Of a stretch of DNA of 34,610 nt, positions 26,225 through 34,610 are shown in pieces; position 1 is the stretch's first letter; every line of letters begins with the position of its first letter. A program made the translations under genes and the position numbers. Below the pieces are notes generated by a model, which saw only the letters and a list, made by a program, of their open reading frames with translations, ran no database searches and had not been told where the DNA came from. This stretch comes from an uncultured Bacteroidota bacterium (GTDB lineage: Bacteria; Bacteroidota; Rhodothermia; Rhodothermales; UBA10348), in the NCBI GenBank assembly GCA_937877085.1, contig CALEEY010000126.1, forward strand, positions 1-34,610, read 5' to 3'.

Positions 26225-26755
26225 CTACTCTACAATGAGAGGATTTCCTTTGGGCAGGCGCCCTTCCAAGCCTAATTCCCTCGCTTTTTCAAAAAAGGCG
26301 GCGGGTCCTGTTAACTCCTCCTCTTCGGCCCTCAACTGGTTCAATCGCAAGTTCATCGTCTGATTTTCACGCCGCATATTCTGTACATCTTTCATCAAGG
26401 CCTGAGTGGTCAGCACGTGTCCGACATACAGCGTGAAAAGGGTCAAAACCGAAAGCAAAACGGCAGCGAATCGCGCAGTCGAAAGCGTATTTAAAAAGGT
26501 TTCGGCCTCTGGATGCGCACTTTTCTTTACGTCATTGGTGGTAACGAGGTCGTTCCATCCGATATTGGTCCTTTCTCCCTTGAATCGACCAGGCTTCTTC
26601 GAGGACACCGATTGTGGCTTTATCACCGTGTGGGAAACGGCTTTCCGAGTGGCCTTCTTCGGCGCGCGCTTGTTGTCCGCAGAATCGCCCTTAACGAATC
26701 GAACGTCTTTCTTTTTAGCTCCTTTTTCTGGCTTGTTTGATCGGGATGAAGCCAT
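26225..26755 (-). CDS. ftsL: FtsL-like bitopic divisome protein
   Basis: The 176-residue protein has a long basic, Lys/Ser-rich cytoplasmic part (1-90), one membrane helix (about 94-113) and a periplasmic coiled coil (about 117-150, with MRRENQTMNLRLNQLRAEEE). This is the architecture of FtsL, which joins FtsB and FtsQ and activates FtsWI. The cytoplasmic tail is longer than in Escherichia coli. Sequence conservation is low in this family, so the call rests on topology and on position between rsmH and ftsI. Confidence 0.85.
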   Translation of the reverse strand: MASSRSNKPEKGAKKKDVRFVKGDSADNKRAPKKATRKAVSHTVIKPQSVSSKKPGRFKGERTNIGWNDLVTTNDVKKSAHPEAETFLNTLSTARFAAVLLSVLTLFTLYVGHVLTTQALMKDVQNMRRENQTMNLRLNQLRAEEEELTGPAAFFEKARELGLEGRLPKGNPLIVE

Positions 26756-26783
26756 CTGATCGGTTGTTAAGTCCTAATTAAAA

Positions 26784-27770
26784 TCATAGTGTCGTGTTAT
26801 CCAGTCTTTCCGCAATTCTAAGCCTTGCGCTTCGACTTCTCGGGTTGACTTCCTGCTCGGCTTGGTCTGCCGAAATGGGCTTTCGATTGATCTCGGCCCA
26901 CGGCGTAAGCTTGTTGCCAAACATGTCTTTTTTAACCTCACCTTCGAGATTACCTGTCCGTAAAAAGTGTTTTGCCCTTCTATCCTCTAGCGAGTGGTAG
27001 CTTATAATCGCTAGCCTCCCACCAGTCGATATCAAGTCGACCGAGTCCATTAGCACCTGGTCCAGCACGTCCAACTCCCGATTCACAGCAATCCTAATCG
27101 CTTGAAAAACTCTGGCCAATGTCTTGGCTTCTTGTCCTCTAGGTGCTGCCCAGCGCACCACATCTGCCAGTTTCTCCGTCGTAAGAATGGGCCGCGCCTT
27201 GACCAGGTCCCGAGCTATGCGTCTAGACTTAGGCTCTTCTCCGAAGCGAAATAAAATGTGCATCAAGTCCGACTCTTCCATTTCATTCACCAATTCGGAA
27301 GCTCCAAATGGCTGGTCCTTATCCATTCTCATGTCTAGGGGACCTTTCATCCGGTGGCTGAACCCTCGCTCAGCTTCATCCAATTGATGGGAGGAAACAC
27401 CGAGGTCCAGAAGTATTCCGTCCACGTTGTCAATCCCTGCCGAGCCCAAAAGGAGCGCCATATCGCCGAAGTTGCCCTTGAGGATTCTGAGGCGACCAGA
27501 GGCTAACTCAGGAGCGAGTCGTTTGGAGGCTTCAGAAATGGCTTCTTCATCTTGATCGATGGCGATCACAGAGCCTGATGCAGACAGGGCATCTAACAGG
27601 GCGGCCGTATGACCCCCGCCCCCTAAAGTGCCGTCCACATAGACTCCGTCCCTTTGAGTTACGAGTCCTTGAATAACAGTATTACAAAGAACAGGCGCGT
27701 GATAGCCCGAAGCGTAATTCAACCCAGGCTCCGTGTTATCACGCGCATTTAATTTTTCCGTTGGATTCAC
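26784..27770 (-). CDS. rsmH: 16S rRNA (cytosine-1402-N4)-methyltransferase RsmH (MraW)
   Basis: RsmH methylates the N4 of C1402 in 16S rRNA using S-adenosylmethionine. The 328-residue sequence has YHAPVLCNTVIQGL, the SAM motif YVDGTLGGGGHTAALL (44-59), DGILLDLGVSSHQLDEAERGFS and AIISYHSLEDRRAKHFLR, all diagnostic. The start is GTG 27770, seven bases after the mraZ stop. The product is not a wall enzyme but is the regular second gene of dcw clusters. Confidence 0.98.
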   Translation of the reverse strand: MNPTEKLNARDNTEPGLNYASGYHAPVLCNTVIQGLVTQRDGVYVDGTLGGGGHTAALLDALSASGSVIAIDQDEEAISEASKRLAPELASGRLRILKGNFGDMALLLGSAGIDNVDGILLDLGVSSHQLDEAERGFSHRMKGPLDMRMDKDQPFGASELVNEMEESDLMHILFRFGEEPKSRRIARDLVKARPILTTEKLADVVRWAAPRGQEAKTLARVFQAIRIAVNRELDVLDQVLMDSVDLISTGGRLAIISYHSLEDRRAKHFLRTGNLEGEVKKDMFGNKLTPWAEINRKPISADQAEQEVNPRSRSARLRIAERLDNTTL

Positions 27771-27777
27771 ATAAGTG

Positions 27778-28221
27778 TTAGGACCCCATAACCTTTTCGG
27801 CTAGGGTTTCCTGATCGTCTGTATGTTCCAGCAAATAGGTGGCGAAATGCTCCGGATTCCACAGTTCAATTCGATCCATGGCACCAATAATGAGCACCTT
27901 GTCTCCTATTCCAGCATAATCCGAAAGCGCTTTTGGAAGTGAAATACGTCCTTGGCCATCTAGAGAAACCTCTTCAGCCCACATCAAAATCATTCGAACT
28001 AGATGTCTAGCATCGCGATTGTTGGTGTTAAGATTGCCGTATTCTTCTTCCTTGATTTTCCATTCATCCATCGGATAAACGTAAATGCACTGCTCAAACC
28101 CTTTCGTCAATGTGAACGTACCTAGGGCATCCGGACTTAATGCAGATCGCATTTTAGCCGGAATGGCAGTCCGTCCTTTTGCATCGACGGAGTATTCAGC
28201 CTGTCCTTTGAAACGTGCCAT
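27778..28221 (-). CDS. mraZ: Transcriptional regulator MraZ
   Basis: This 147-residue protein has two SpoVT/AbrB-like halves, with YSVDAKGRTAIPAKMR near the N-terminus and VSLDGQGRISLPKAL in the second half, each with the D-x-x-G-R core. MraZ is an oligomeric ring-forming regulator of its own operon that binds direct TGGG-type repeats near the promoter. Such repeats are present upstream here. mraZ is the first gene of the dcw operon and starts with ATG. Confidence 0.97.
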   Translation of the reverse strand: MARFKGQAEYSVDAKGRTAIPAKMRSALSPDALGTFTLTKGFEQCIYVYPMDEWKIKEEEYGNLNTNNRDARHLVRMILMWAEEVSLDGQGRISLPKALSDYAGIGDKVLIIGAMDRIELWNPEHFATYLLEHTDDQETLAEKVMGS

Positions 28222-28298
28222 AGTGGTGGAAAGAGGTTCGCTGCACGGAGTTTATCCGCTTGAAAGTGGGTTCAGAAGGGGTTCACAGATGGGAATTC

Positions 28299-28315
28299 TC
28301 CCCACTTTTCCCCAC
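28299..28315 (-). promoter_or_regulatory. MraZ-box-type repeats, proximal pair
   Basis: Reading toward mraZ, GTGGGGA occurs at 28315-28309 and 28305-28299 with a 10-base step (GTGGGGA-AAA-GTGGGGA). A degenerate third unit (TCCCA) lies one step further. TGGG repeats separated by five bases are the reported MraZ target. They sit just downstream of the candidate -10, a place from which binding could repress initiation. Confidence 0.78.
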
Positions 28316-28324
28316 TTAGTCGGT

Positions 28325-28352
28325 AATGTACGTTTTTACCCGCGAAAGTCAA
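28325..28352 (-). promoter_or_regulatory. Candidate promoter of the dcw operon
   Basis: TTGACT (28352-28347) and TACATT (28330-28325) are spaced by 16 bases, a sigma-70-like pair directed at mraZ. TACATT differs from consensus at two places. The predicted start is about 100 bases before the mraZ ATG, just before the proximal MraZ repeats. The group's own promoter consensus may differ, so confidence is moderate. Confidence 0.5.
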
Positions 28353-28382
28353 GCATTTTTGACAGGTTAAAACCCTTCAAAT

Positions 28383-28449
28383 TGTGGAAAAACCCCTAAT
28401 TTTGACATTGTGGGGGCTCGTGGGGAGAAATTGTGGACAGTGTGGATAA
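28383..28449 (-). promoter_or_regulatory. DnaA-box-like sites upstream of the dcw promoter
   Basis: On the minus strand TTATCCACA (28449-28441) is an exact match to the strong DnaA box, and TTTTCCACA (28391-28383) fits TTWTNCACA. CTGTCCACA (28440-28432) is a weaker third copy directly adjoining the first. The orientation is the same for all three. This could allow replication-linked control of cell division genes. Confidence 0.5.
28410..28425 (+). promoter_or_regulatory. MraZ-box-type repeats, distal inverted pair
   Basis: GTGGGG at 28410-28415 and 28420-28425 has the same 10-base step as the proximal pair but the opposite orientation, with weaker TG-rich units continuing to about 28445. The two pairs lie about 95-110 bases apart on either side of the promoter. 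Confidence 0.5.
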
Positions 28450-28568
28450 CTATGCCACAAAAATGCCCCTCATCCGGCTTTAAATGGCGCGGATTCGTGC
28501 GAAGGGGGAAAGGTGGGGGTCAGGACCAATCATCCTGATAAACAAAAAACCGAGATGCAGGACAGGCT

Positions 28569-30266
28569 CTACATTTTTGCAGAGGCTAGATGGCGCTTTT
28601 TCTTCTGGCTGGGTCCTTTTGGTTTTTCCAGGCTATTGGTGTCGGTAGCATGTGCTATGCACGCCTTAACAAAGGCATTGAACAAGGGGTGGGGATTACC
28701 CACCGTGCTCTTGTACTCTGGATGAAACTGAACTCCGATGAAAAACCTAAGATCAGGCAATTCGACAATCTCTACCAGGTCTCTTTTGGGATTTACACCG
28801 GTAAACAACATGCCACTTTCGGCCAATTTGTAGCGCAAAACGTTGTTGAGCTCATAGCGATGACGATGGCGTTCTTTTACCGTTTTTCGACCGTAAATCT
28901 CGCTTGCTTTGGAGCCTTCCTGGATTTTGCACGTGTACGATCCAAGGCGCATGGTGCCGCCTTTTTCAGAAATCGCCTTTTGTTCTACCATCAAGTCAAT
29001 TACCGGATGGCTCGTTTCGGCATCAAATTCGGTAGAATGCGCCGTCTTCCACCCGCACACGTTGCGAGCGAATTCGATGACTGCACACTGCATTCCGAGA
29101 CATATCCCAAAAAATGGGACATTGTTTTCCCTTGCGAAACGAATGGCTTCGACCTTTCCGGCGATCCCTCTCTCTCCAAAACCTGGAGCAACTAGAATAC
29201 CCGAAACGTCGCCCAATAAACTTTCGACGTTTTCAGGGGTGATGTCATCCGAAAGAATTTGGTCAAGTTGAACTTCGACCCCATTGGCTGCACCAGCCAG
29301 AATAAAACTTTCACAAATGGACTTGTAAGCGTCCTGATGCAAAATGTATTTCCCTACCAACGCAATGCGAACCGTCCCTTCGGGTTCTTTCAACTGACGT
29401 AAGAAACGAACCCAACCGTCCATGTCTGGCGCATCGAGCAGCCGAGCGCCAAAGTCTTCCACCATGCGAAGTCTCTCGACCGCAATCGTATCCAGACCCT
29501 GCTCTTTCATGAGCAGAGGAACTTCATAAATAGATTCGGCATCGAGCGCAGCAATCACCGCCCGTTGCTCCACGTTACAAAACAACGCAAGCTTCCGTTT
29601 AACATCGTCTGGAAGTGGCCTATCCATTCGGCAGACCAAGATGTCGGGTTGAAGCCCAAAGGAAAGAAGGGTTTTTACCGAATGCTGGGTCGGTTTCGAT
29701 TTTAGCTCGCCCGCGGCTTCTAAATACGGTACCAGCGTAAGGTGGATGTTCAGGGTATTGCGAGGCCCCAGTTCGTATCTCAATTGACGAATGGCTTCGA
29801 GGTAAGGCTGTCCCTCAATGTCTCCAACGGTTCCACCAATCTCCGTTATGATAACGTCATAGTCCTCCGTCTCTCCCAATTTCAGCATCCAGTGCTTGAT
29901 CTCGTCAATAATATGCGGAACCACCTGTACTGTTTTTCCGAGATAGGCACCATTTCGTTCCTTGTTGATTACCTCCAGATACACTCGTCCCGTCGTGACG
30001 TTGTTGGCTTGGCTGGTTGGAACGCCTAAGAATCGTTCGTAATGACCCAGGTCGAGGTCCGTTTCGGCACCGTCGTCTGTGACGTAGACTTCCCCGTGTT
30101 CATAGGGGTTCATCGTGCCCGGATCCACATTGATGTATGGATCAAATTTTTGAATGGTCACTCTCAGGCCGCGATTTTCAAGCAATCGACCGAGTGAGGC
30201 ACAAATTATTCCTTTTCCAAGCGAAGATGTAACTCCGCCTGTGACAAATACATACTTCGTTTGCAC
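28569..30266 (-). CDS. pyrG: CTP synthase PyrG
   Basis: PyrG makes CTP from UTP, ATP and glutamine in the cytoplasm. The 565-residue protein has the synthetase domain ([14 protein letters not shown] at the start, with the [19 protein letters not shown] stretch) and a class I glutamine amidotransferase domain from about residue 295. The nucleophile is Cys389 in FFGICLGMQ, with His515 and Glu517 in QFHPE. A basic tail of about 20 residues ([16 protein letters not shown]) exceeds the usual length. The start is GTG 30266. It is on the same strand as the dcw genes but is separated from mraZ by the dcw control region. Confidence 0.98.
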   Translation of the reverse strand: MQTKYVFVTGGVTSSLGKGIICASLGRLLENRGLRVTIQKFDPYINVDPGTMNPYEHGEVYVTDDGAETDLDLGHYERFLGVPTSQANNVTTGRVYLEVINKERNGAYLGKTVQVVPHIIDEIKHWMLKLGETEDYDVIITEIGGTVGDIEGQPYLEAIRQLRYELGPRNTLNIHLTLVPYLEAAGELKSKPTQHSVKTLLSFGLQPDILVCRMDRPLPDDVKRKLALFCNVEQRAVIAALDAESIYEVPLLMKEQGLDTIAVERLRMVEDFGARLLDAPDMDGWVRFLRQLKEPEGTVRIALVGKYILHQDAYKSICESFILAGAANGVEVQLDQILSDDITPENVESLLGDVSGILVAPGFGERGIAGKVEAIRFARENNVPFFGICLGMQCAVIEFARNVCGWKTAHSTEFDAETSHPVIDLMVEQKAISEKGGTMRLGSYTCKIQEGSKASEIYGRKTVKERHRHRYELNNVLRYKLAESGMLFTGVNPKRDLVEIVELPDLRFFIGVQFHPEYKSTVGNPHPLFNAFVKACIAHATDTNSLEKPKGPSQKKKRHLASAKM

Positions 30267-30424
30267 GGTTCCCGAGGGTTATTGGGGTGAGCCGAGAACT
30301 TCCTGAACGAGGCTTTCCGACCGCTCCGTTGTTACTACCGCCAGGTTGTTACTACCGCGAGGGTGTTTTGGCCGCCAGGATAGGCACGCCGCTTCGATAG
30401 AGGTGCCCGACCAAAATACAACGC
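30267..30424. other. pyrG upstream spacer with a 17-base tandem duplication
   Basis: This gap between the methyltransferase stop and the pyrG GTG holds no supported gene. Its main structure is a tandem duplication at 30328-30361. It probably contains the pyrG promoter, but I saw no clear -35/-10 pair. Confidence 0.5.
30328..30361. repeat. 17-base tandem duplication
   Basis: GTTGTTACTACCGCCAG (30328-30344) is followed directly by GTTGTTACTACCGCGAG (30345-30361), with one mismatch. Two copies only; a recent slippage or duplication event is the simplest explanation. Confidence 0.85.
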
Positions 30425-31237
30425 TTATGGACGATGTGCCACCACTGTTAGCCCCGTTCCCGTGTCGTTTTTTGATGAAATGTCCAAAGTGTTGAGAATC
30501 AACGCCAAAGGCAGAAAAACCACGTAGTAAAACGGAAGCAAAAGTCCCAAAACAAAATGCTTATTTAGCATAATCATGGGCCATTTGATGGAGATCTTCC
30601 AAGCCATCCTTCCAAAAAGACCATACCCAAACGAGATATCGTCAATCACAAAACCGGCCCCTGTCAACTTTCGCGTAATTTCTTCTACGCTATACCCATC
30701 GCGAACATGTTCTCCGATAAAACCGGTATCGCCCTCGTTCGAAACGTCCGATCCCCCTTGATCCGATGGTGTGTTGATAATGACATGCCCACCGGAACGC
30801 AACACCCGAAAAAAATGCTGAAAGGCTCGTTCGTCTTCCTCAATGTGCTCCATTACATCGACGGAAAGCACGAGATCGTATGGTCCAGAGGCTTGTAACC
30901 GAGTGAGGTCATCGAGCGAATAGGTAACGCGCGTATCCATTCCGGCGAGTTGGGAAAACACTTTTGCCCGCTCCAGATAGGTTGGCTTGATATCCACAGC
31001 GTGAATGCGAACCTTCGAATATTTTTTTGCCACCCAGTAGGCGAATTGTCCAAATCCGGTTCCCGCGTCCAACATCCGGATAGACCCTTCTCGTCCTTTT
31101 AAAACAGAATGAATGGCCCGACGCACGTACCATGCGCGAAGAAAAAACAATTGCAACAAGGCAAAGAAAATTCGGGTCGGCCAATATTTGCCGTCGATCA
31201 TCCCCCCAAATTTGTCCTTTACCGGATCGTAGTCCAT
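30425..31237 (-). CDS. Class I SAM-dependent methyltransferase
   Basis: The 270-residue protein has motif I MLDAGTGFGQFAYW (55-68), an acidic end to strand 2 (AVDIKP), LVLSVDVMEHIEED for motif II and LRSGGHVIINTPS for motif III. The C-terminal region holds a strongly hydrophobic stretch (about 225-260, with VLGLLLPFYYVVFLPLALIL), so it is probably membrane associated. The acceptor may be a lipid-linked sugar or polyprenol given its neighbours, but this is inferred. It starts five bases after the GT4 gene and probably ends that transcript. Confidence 0.85.
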   Translation of the reverse strand: MDYDPVKDKFGGMIDGKYWPTRIFFALLQLFFLRAWYVRRAIHSVLKGREGSIRMLDAGTGFGQFAYWVAKKYSKVRIHAVDIKPTYLERAKVFSQLAGMDTRVTYSLDDLTRLQASGPYDLVLSVDVMEHIEEDERAFQHFFRVLRSGGHVIINTPSDQGGSDVSNEGDTGFIGEHVRDGYSVEEITRKLTGAGFVIDDISFGYGLFGRMAWKISIKWPMIMLNKHFVLGLLLPFYYVVFLPLALILNTLDISSKNDTGTGLTVVAHRP

Positions 31238-31242
31238 GGCTA

Positions 31243-32373
31243 TTAATCCTTCAAAAAATTAGAAATAAAGGTTTCCCATGTGAAGCTGTCCCTCGCTCGA
31301 ATGGCCCCAAGCGTAAGCCGTTCCGCATGGTCGTCCTCATAAAACGTATCGATAGCTTCGGCCAGCGCTTTCGGATCTTCAGGCTTCACTACCCATCCGC
31401 TGACACCATGTTCAATCATTTCAGGTAATCCGCCAACCCCGGTTACAATGGATGGCTTGCCAAATTGAAGGGCTGTTTGAACTACGCCACTTTGTGTGGC
31501 ATTTCGGTACGGCTGGACCACCACATCCGCGGCAGAAAAAAAGTACTTTACATCCGAATCTGAAATATAGTGGTCCCTGATATCTATGCGATCTGAAAGT
31601 CCCAGGCGCTTAATCATCAGATCCACTTCAGATTGGCCTTCGTACCACTCTCCAGCTACCAAAAGCTTTACCGGACGCGAGGTTTGTCCTAACGCCTGAA
31701 TGAGGATGTCCAAGCCTTTGTATTTCCGCACCAGTCCAAAAAAGAGAATCAAGGCATCCGTTTCGTTTAGTCCAAGATGGTGCCGGGCTTCTTTCTTCTC
31801 GATCGATGTCCCAAATTGATTGTATACCGGATGTGGATTTACGTCGATCGGGCGCCGAAGCCCCAGTGCTTCCATATCCCGCTTGACCGCTTTTGAGAGT
31901 GCAATCAAGCGATCGCACCTCGACAAAAAAGCGTGACTTAGGAAGGATCCAAGCGGCTGCCGTTCGTGGGGAGATGCATTGTGCACGATCGCACTAACCG
32001 TAATGCCTTGCTTTTTTAACAGGTTAGCCATCCGAACAAACGCAGGCGCAAAAAAAGGCATCCAATACATAAAAACCACTTCATCGACCCCAAGGCCAAT
32101 TAGCTGCCGCGCTGCCTTTCCCCAACTCATCGGATTCATTGAATCGATCGAGATTTGCGTGTTCAGCTGTATCACGGCATCCTGCGCATACTGAGTTTTT
32201 CCAGGGAATAAAAATCCGGGATATTGCCGCGAAAACGAAACGCCGGTTACATCCGCGCAGCCTGAGGATTCTAAGTTGACATGAAACTGCTCGGTAAAGT
32301 GCGCAATTCCTCCTCGATAGGGAGGATAGGGGCCTATGACAGCCAACTTCCGCCTTTGATCAGGCCGGATCAC
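31243..32373 (-). CDS. GT4-type (GT-B fold) glycosyltransferase
   Basis: The 376-residue protein has two Rossmann-like halves. The N-terminal half starts AVIGPYPPYRGGIAHFTEQ, and the donor half shows ILFFGLVRKYKGLDILIQAL and GVVQTALQFGKPSIVTGVGGLPEMIEHGVSGW with the conserved Glu, a pattern typical of retaining GT4 enzymes. Sugar and acceptor cannot be named. The start is GTG 32373, overlapping the GT2 stop as GTGA. It lies with a GT2 and a methyltransferase, suggesting one glycan or glycolipid pathway. Confidence 0.88.
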   Translation of the reverse strand: MIRPDQRRKLAVIGPYPPYRGGIAHFTEQFHVNLESSGCADVTGVSFSRQYPGFLFPGKTQYAQDAVIQLNTQISIDSMNPMSWGKAARQLIGLGVDEVVFMYWMPFFAPAFVRMANLLKKQGITVSAIVHNASPHERQPLGSFLSHAFLSRCDRLIALSKAVKRDMEALGLRRPIDVNPHPVYNQFGTSIEKKEARHHLGLNETDALILFFGLVRKYKGLDILIQALGQTSRPVKLLVAGEWYEGQSEVDLMIKRLGLSDRIDIRDHYISDSDVKYFFSAADVVVQPYRNATQSGVVQTALQFGKPSIVTGVGGLPEMIEHGVSGWVVKPEDPKALAEAIDTFYEDDHAERLTLGAIRARDSFTWETFISNFLKD

Positions 32374-33395
32374 CTGGTTATCCCGAAATTCGGCTGCCCG
32401 GTAACTAGCTGCCCGAAATTCGGCTGCCCCGTCATTCGCGCGCTGGGGCTTACTTCTCCAGCTATTTGAATGGTATCTAGACGTTCCATTCGAGGAATAA
32501 TGATCATTTGACCAATCAAACCAACGCTAAACATTTGAACCCCAACCAAAATGAGCATAACTCCCAGTAGGAGCAGCGGACGATCGCCAATCGGTTGATG
32601 GTAGAAGATTTTCTCAATCGAAATCCAAGTACTAATAATAAACCCACCAAAAAATGCCAGTGTCCCTAACGATCCGAAGAAATACATGGGCCGAGAAGCA
32701 TATCGGGTCATAAACGTGACCGTCAGTAGATCCAGAAATCCTTTCAAAAAGCGCTCTAAACCGAATTTGGTAGACCCGTACTTACGGGGATAATGCTTTA
32801 CAGCCTTCTCTGTGATACGCGTATATCCTTGCCAAGCGGCCAACAAGGGAATATATCGGTGTAATTCGCCGTGCAAGCGAACACTTTTAACAACTTCCAA
32901 CCGGTACGCTTTTAGGCCGCAGTTAAAATCGTGCAGGGGAATTCCAGTAATTCGGCGCGTTACAAAGTTAAAAAACCTGCTTGGAACACGTTTAGACGCA
33001 GGATCTTTTCGATCCTGCTTCCAGCCACTTACCAAATCGAATCCGGAATCCAGAACGGAAATCAATTCTGGAATTTCTGCAGGATCGTCCTGGAGGTCTG
33101 AATCCATGGTTACGACATATTTGCCGTCTGCGCGGTCAAATCCGATAGCCAAGGCGGCCGACTTCCCGTAATTCCGGCGCAATTTTACCCCTGCAAATCG
33201 AGCATCAAGCGTATGAGCCGCTTCGATAGCCGCCCAGCTTTGATCCGAGGAGCCGTCGTCAATAAACCAAGCATTAAACCGTAGTTCAGCCCTATCGCAT
33301 GCCTCCCGAATACGATCCACCAGCTCGGGAATGGACTGCTCTTCGTCCAATACCGGAATGACAATGGTGACATCGACTGCGGTTGTTTCTGGCAT
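32370..33395 (-). CDS. Polyisoprenyl-phosphate GT2 glycosyltransferase (DPM1/DPG-synthase-like)
   Basis: From ATG 33395 the protein has 341 residues; a TTG at 33407 would add four. The GT2 domain has VTIVIPVLDEEQSIPEL, FIDDGSSD (44-51), RNYGKSAALAIGFDRADG and the MDSDLQDDP (97-105) metal and donor site. Two C-terminal membrane segments (about 237-259 and 273-300) place it with enzymes that transfer a sugar to polyprenyl phosphate. The C-terminus carries a tandem repeat of TGQPNFG at 322-328 and 332-338, beyond the usual end of the family. The gene follows gyrB by only 14 bases and overlaps the GT4 gene by four. Confidence 0.93.
   Translation of the reverse strand: MPETTAVDVTIVIPVLDEEQSIPELVDRIREACDRAELRFNAWFIDDGSSDQSWAAIEAAHTLDARFAGVKLRRNYGKSAALAIGFDRADGKYVVTMDSDLQDDPAEIPELISVLDSGFDLVSGWKQDRKDPASKRVPSRFFNFVTRRITGIPLHDFNCGLKAYRLEVVKSVRLHGELHRYIPLLAAWQGYTRITEKAVKHYPRKYGSTKFGLERFLKGFLDLLTVTFMTRYASRPMYFFGSLGTLAFFGGFIISTWISIEKIFYHQPIGDRPLLLLGVMLILVGVQMFSVGLIGQMIIIPRMERLDTIQIAGEVSPSARMTGQPNFGQLVTGQPNFGITR
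32382..32429. repeat. 18-base exact repeat at a 30-base period, coding in the GT2 tail
   Basis: CCCGAAATTCGGCTGCCC occurs at 32382-32399 and 32412-32429. Each copy contains CCGAA-A-TTCGG, a small inverted repeat. The period of 30 bases keeps the frame and produces the TGQPNFG repeats in the GT2 protein, close to the start codon of the GT4 gene. Confidence 0.9.
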
Positions 33396-33409
33396 GAACC
33401 GGTTCAATT

Positions 33410-34610
<1,201 letters not shown>

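Larger units (their letters stand above)
28222..28568. promoter_or_regulatory. dcw operon control region between mraZ and pyrG
   Basis: This 347-base spacer contains no ORF that I can support. From the mraZ side it holds the G-rich leader (direct repeats GGGTTCA at 28268 and 28279), the two proximal TCCCCAC repeats, the -10 and -35 candidates, DnaA-box-like sites, and a distal pair of GTGGGG repeats on the plus strand. Nearer pyrG is the hairpin TCAGGA-CCAATCA-TCCTGA (28520-28538). The hairpin lacks a following T-run in either direction, so no clear pyrG terminator is visible. Confidence 0.7.

Noticed and set aside
28359-28407. Two perfect TTGACA elements on the plus strand upstream of mraZ
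   Set aside because: No -10 element at a fitting distance, and transcription would run into the end of pyrG.
28383-28449. Possible chromosomal origin (DnaA boxes, gyrB about 5 kb away)
   Set aside because: Only two or three boxes, no AT-rich unwinding region, no dnaA or dnaN gene, and a normal promoter region for mraZ.
28520-28538. TCAGGA/TCCTGA hairpin as the pyrG terminator
   Set aside because: The T-run precedes the hairpin on the pyrG strand and does not follow it.
30328-30361. CRISPR-like direct repeats
   Set aside because: Just two abutting units with no spacers and no cas genes.

Overview
The window looks like a core chromosomal segment from a Bacteroidota/Rhodothermota-type bacterium, and a member of or near Rhodothermales is my best guess. 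The evidence is a TonB-dependent receptor with an N-terminal carboxypeptidase-regulatory-like domain paired with a DUF4249-type lipoprotein, an M1 peptidase ending in a type IX secretion sorting domain, a division and cell wall (dcw) cluster lacking murF, ddl and murB, an FtsZ tail ending in [10 protein letters not shown], and mostly absent Shine-Dalgarno sequences. The assignment is inferred from family knowledge; no database search was possible.

Positions 1-4642 hold an outer-membrane uptake locus on the minus strand: TonB receptor, DUF4249 lipoprotein, then the start of another secreted protein that runs off the left edge. A small plus-strand protein with a histidine-triad motif and a polyamine-type acetyltransferase follow. 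Positions 4657-12746 are an accessory envelope region: M1 peptidase, YceI protein, a stand-alone BFD-like [2Fe-2S] protein, a TolC-type channel followed by an MlaC-type lipid-binding protein, a glycosyltransferase-like protein, and a fusion of a glycosidase-like barrel to a polytopic membrane domain.

Positions 12795-28450 are the complete dcw operon on the minus strand, reading from right to left: mraZ, rsmH, ftsL, ftsI, murE, mraY, murD, ftsW, murG, murC, ftsQ, ftsA, ftsZ. Most junctions overlap by 1-8 bases or are a few bases apart, and a strong intrinsic terminator follows ftsZ. Its promoter region (28222-28568) carries 10-bp-spaced GTGGGG repeats of the MraZ-box type in two opposed arrays and matches to the DnaA box. 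The operon makes lipid II (MurC, MurD, MurE, MraY, MurG), polymerises and crosslinks it at the septum (FtsW, FtsI), and builds the divisome (FtsL, FtsQ, FtsA, FtsZ).

Positions 28569-34610 hold pyrG and then a minus-strand group consisting of the 3' part of gyrB, a polyisoprenyl-type GT2, a GT4 glycosyltransferase and a methyltransferase, which looks like a small glycolipid or glycan module. I saw no tRNA, rRNA, CRISPR array, insertion sequence or prophage. The window is mostly conserved housekeeping. The less ordinary points are the histidine-triad small protein, the barrel-membrane fusion, the inverted MraZ-box arrays with DnaA boxes, two convergent gene pairs that share a single CTAG as both stop codons, and two short tandem duplications.
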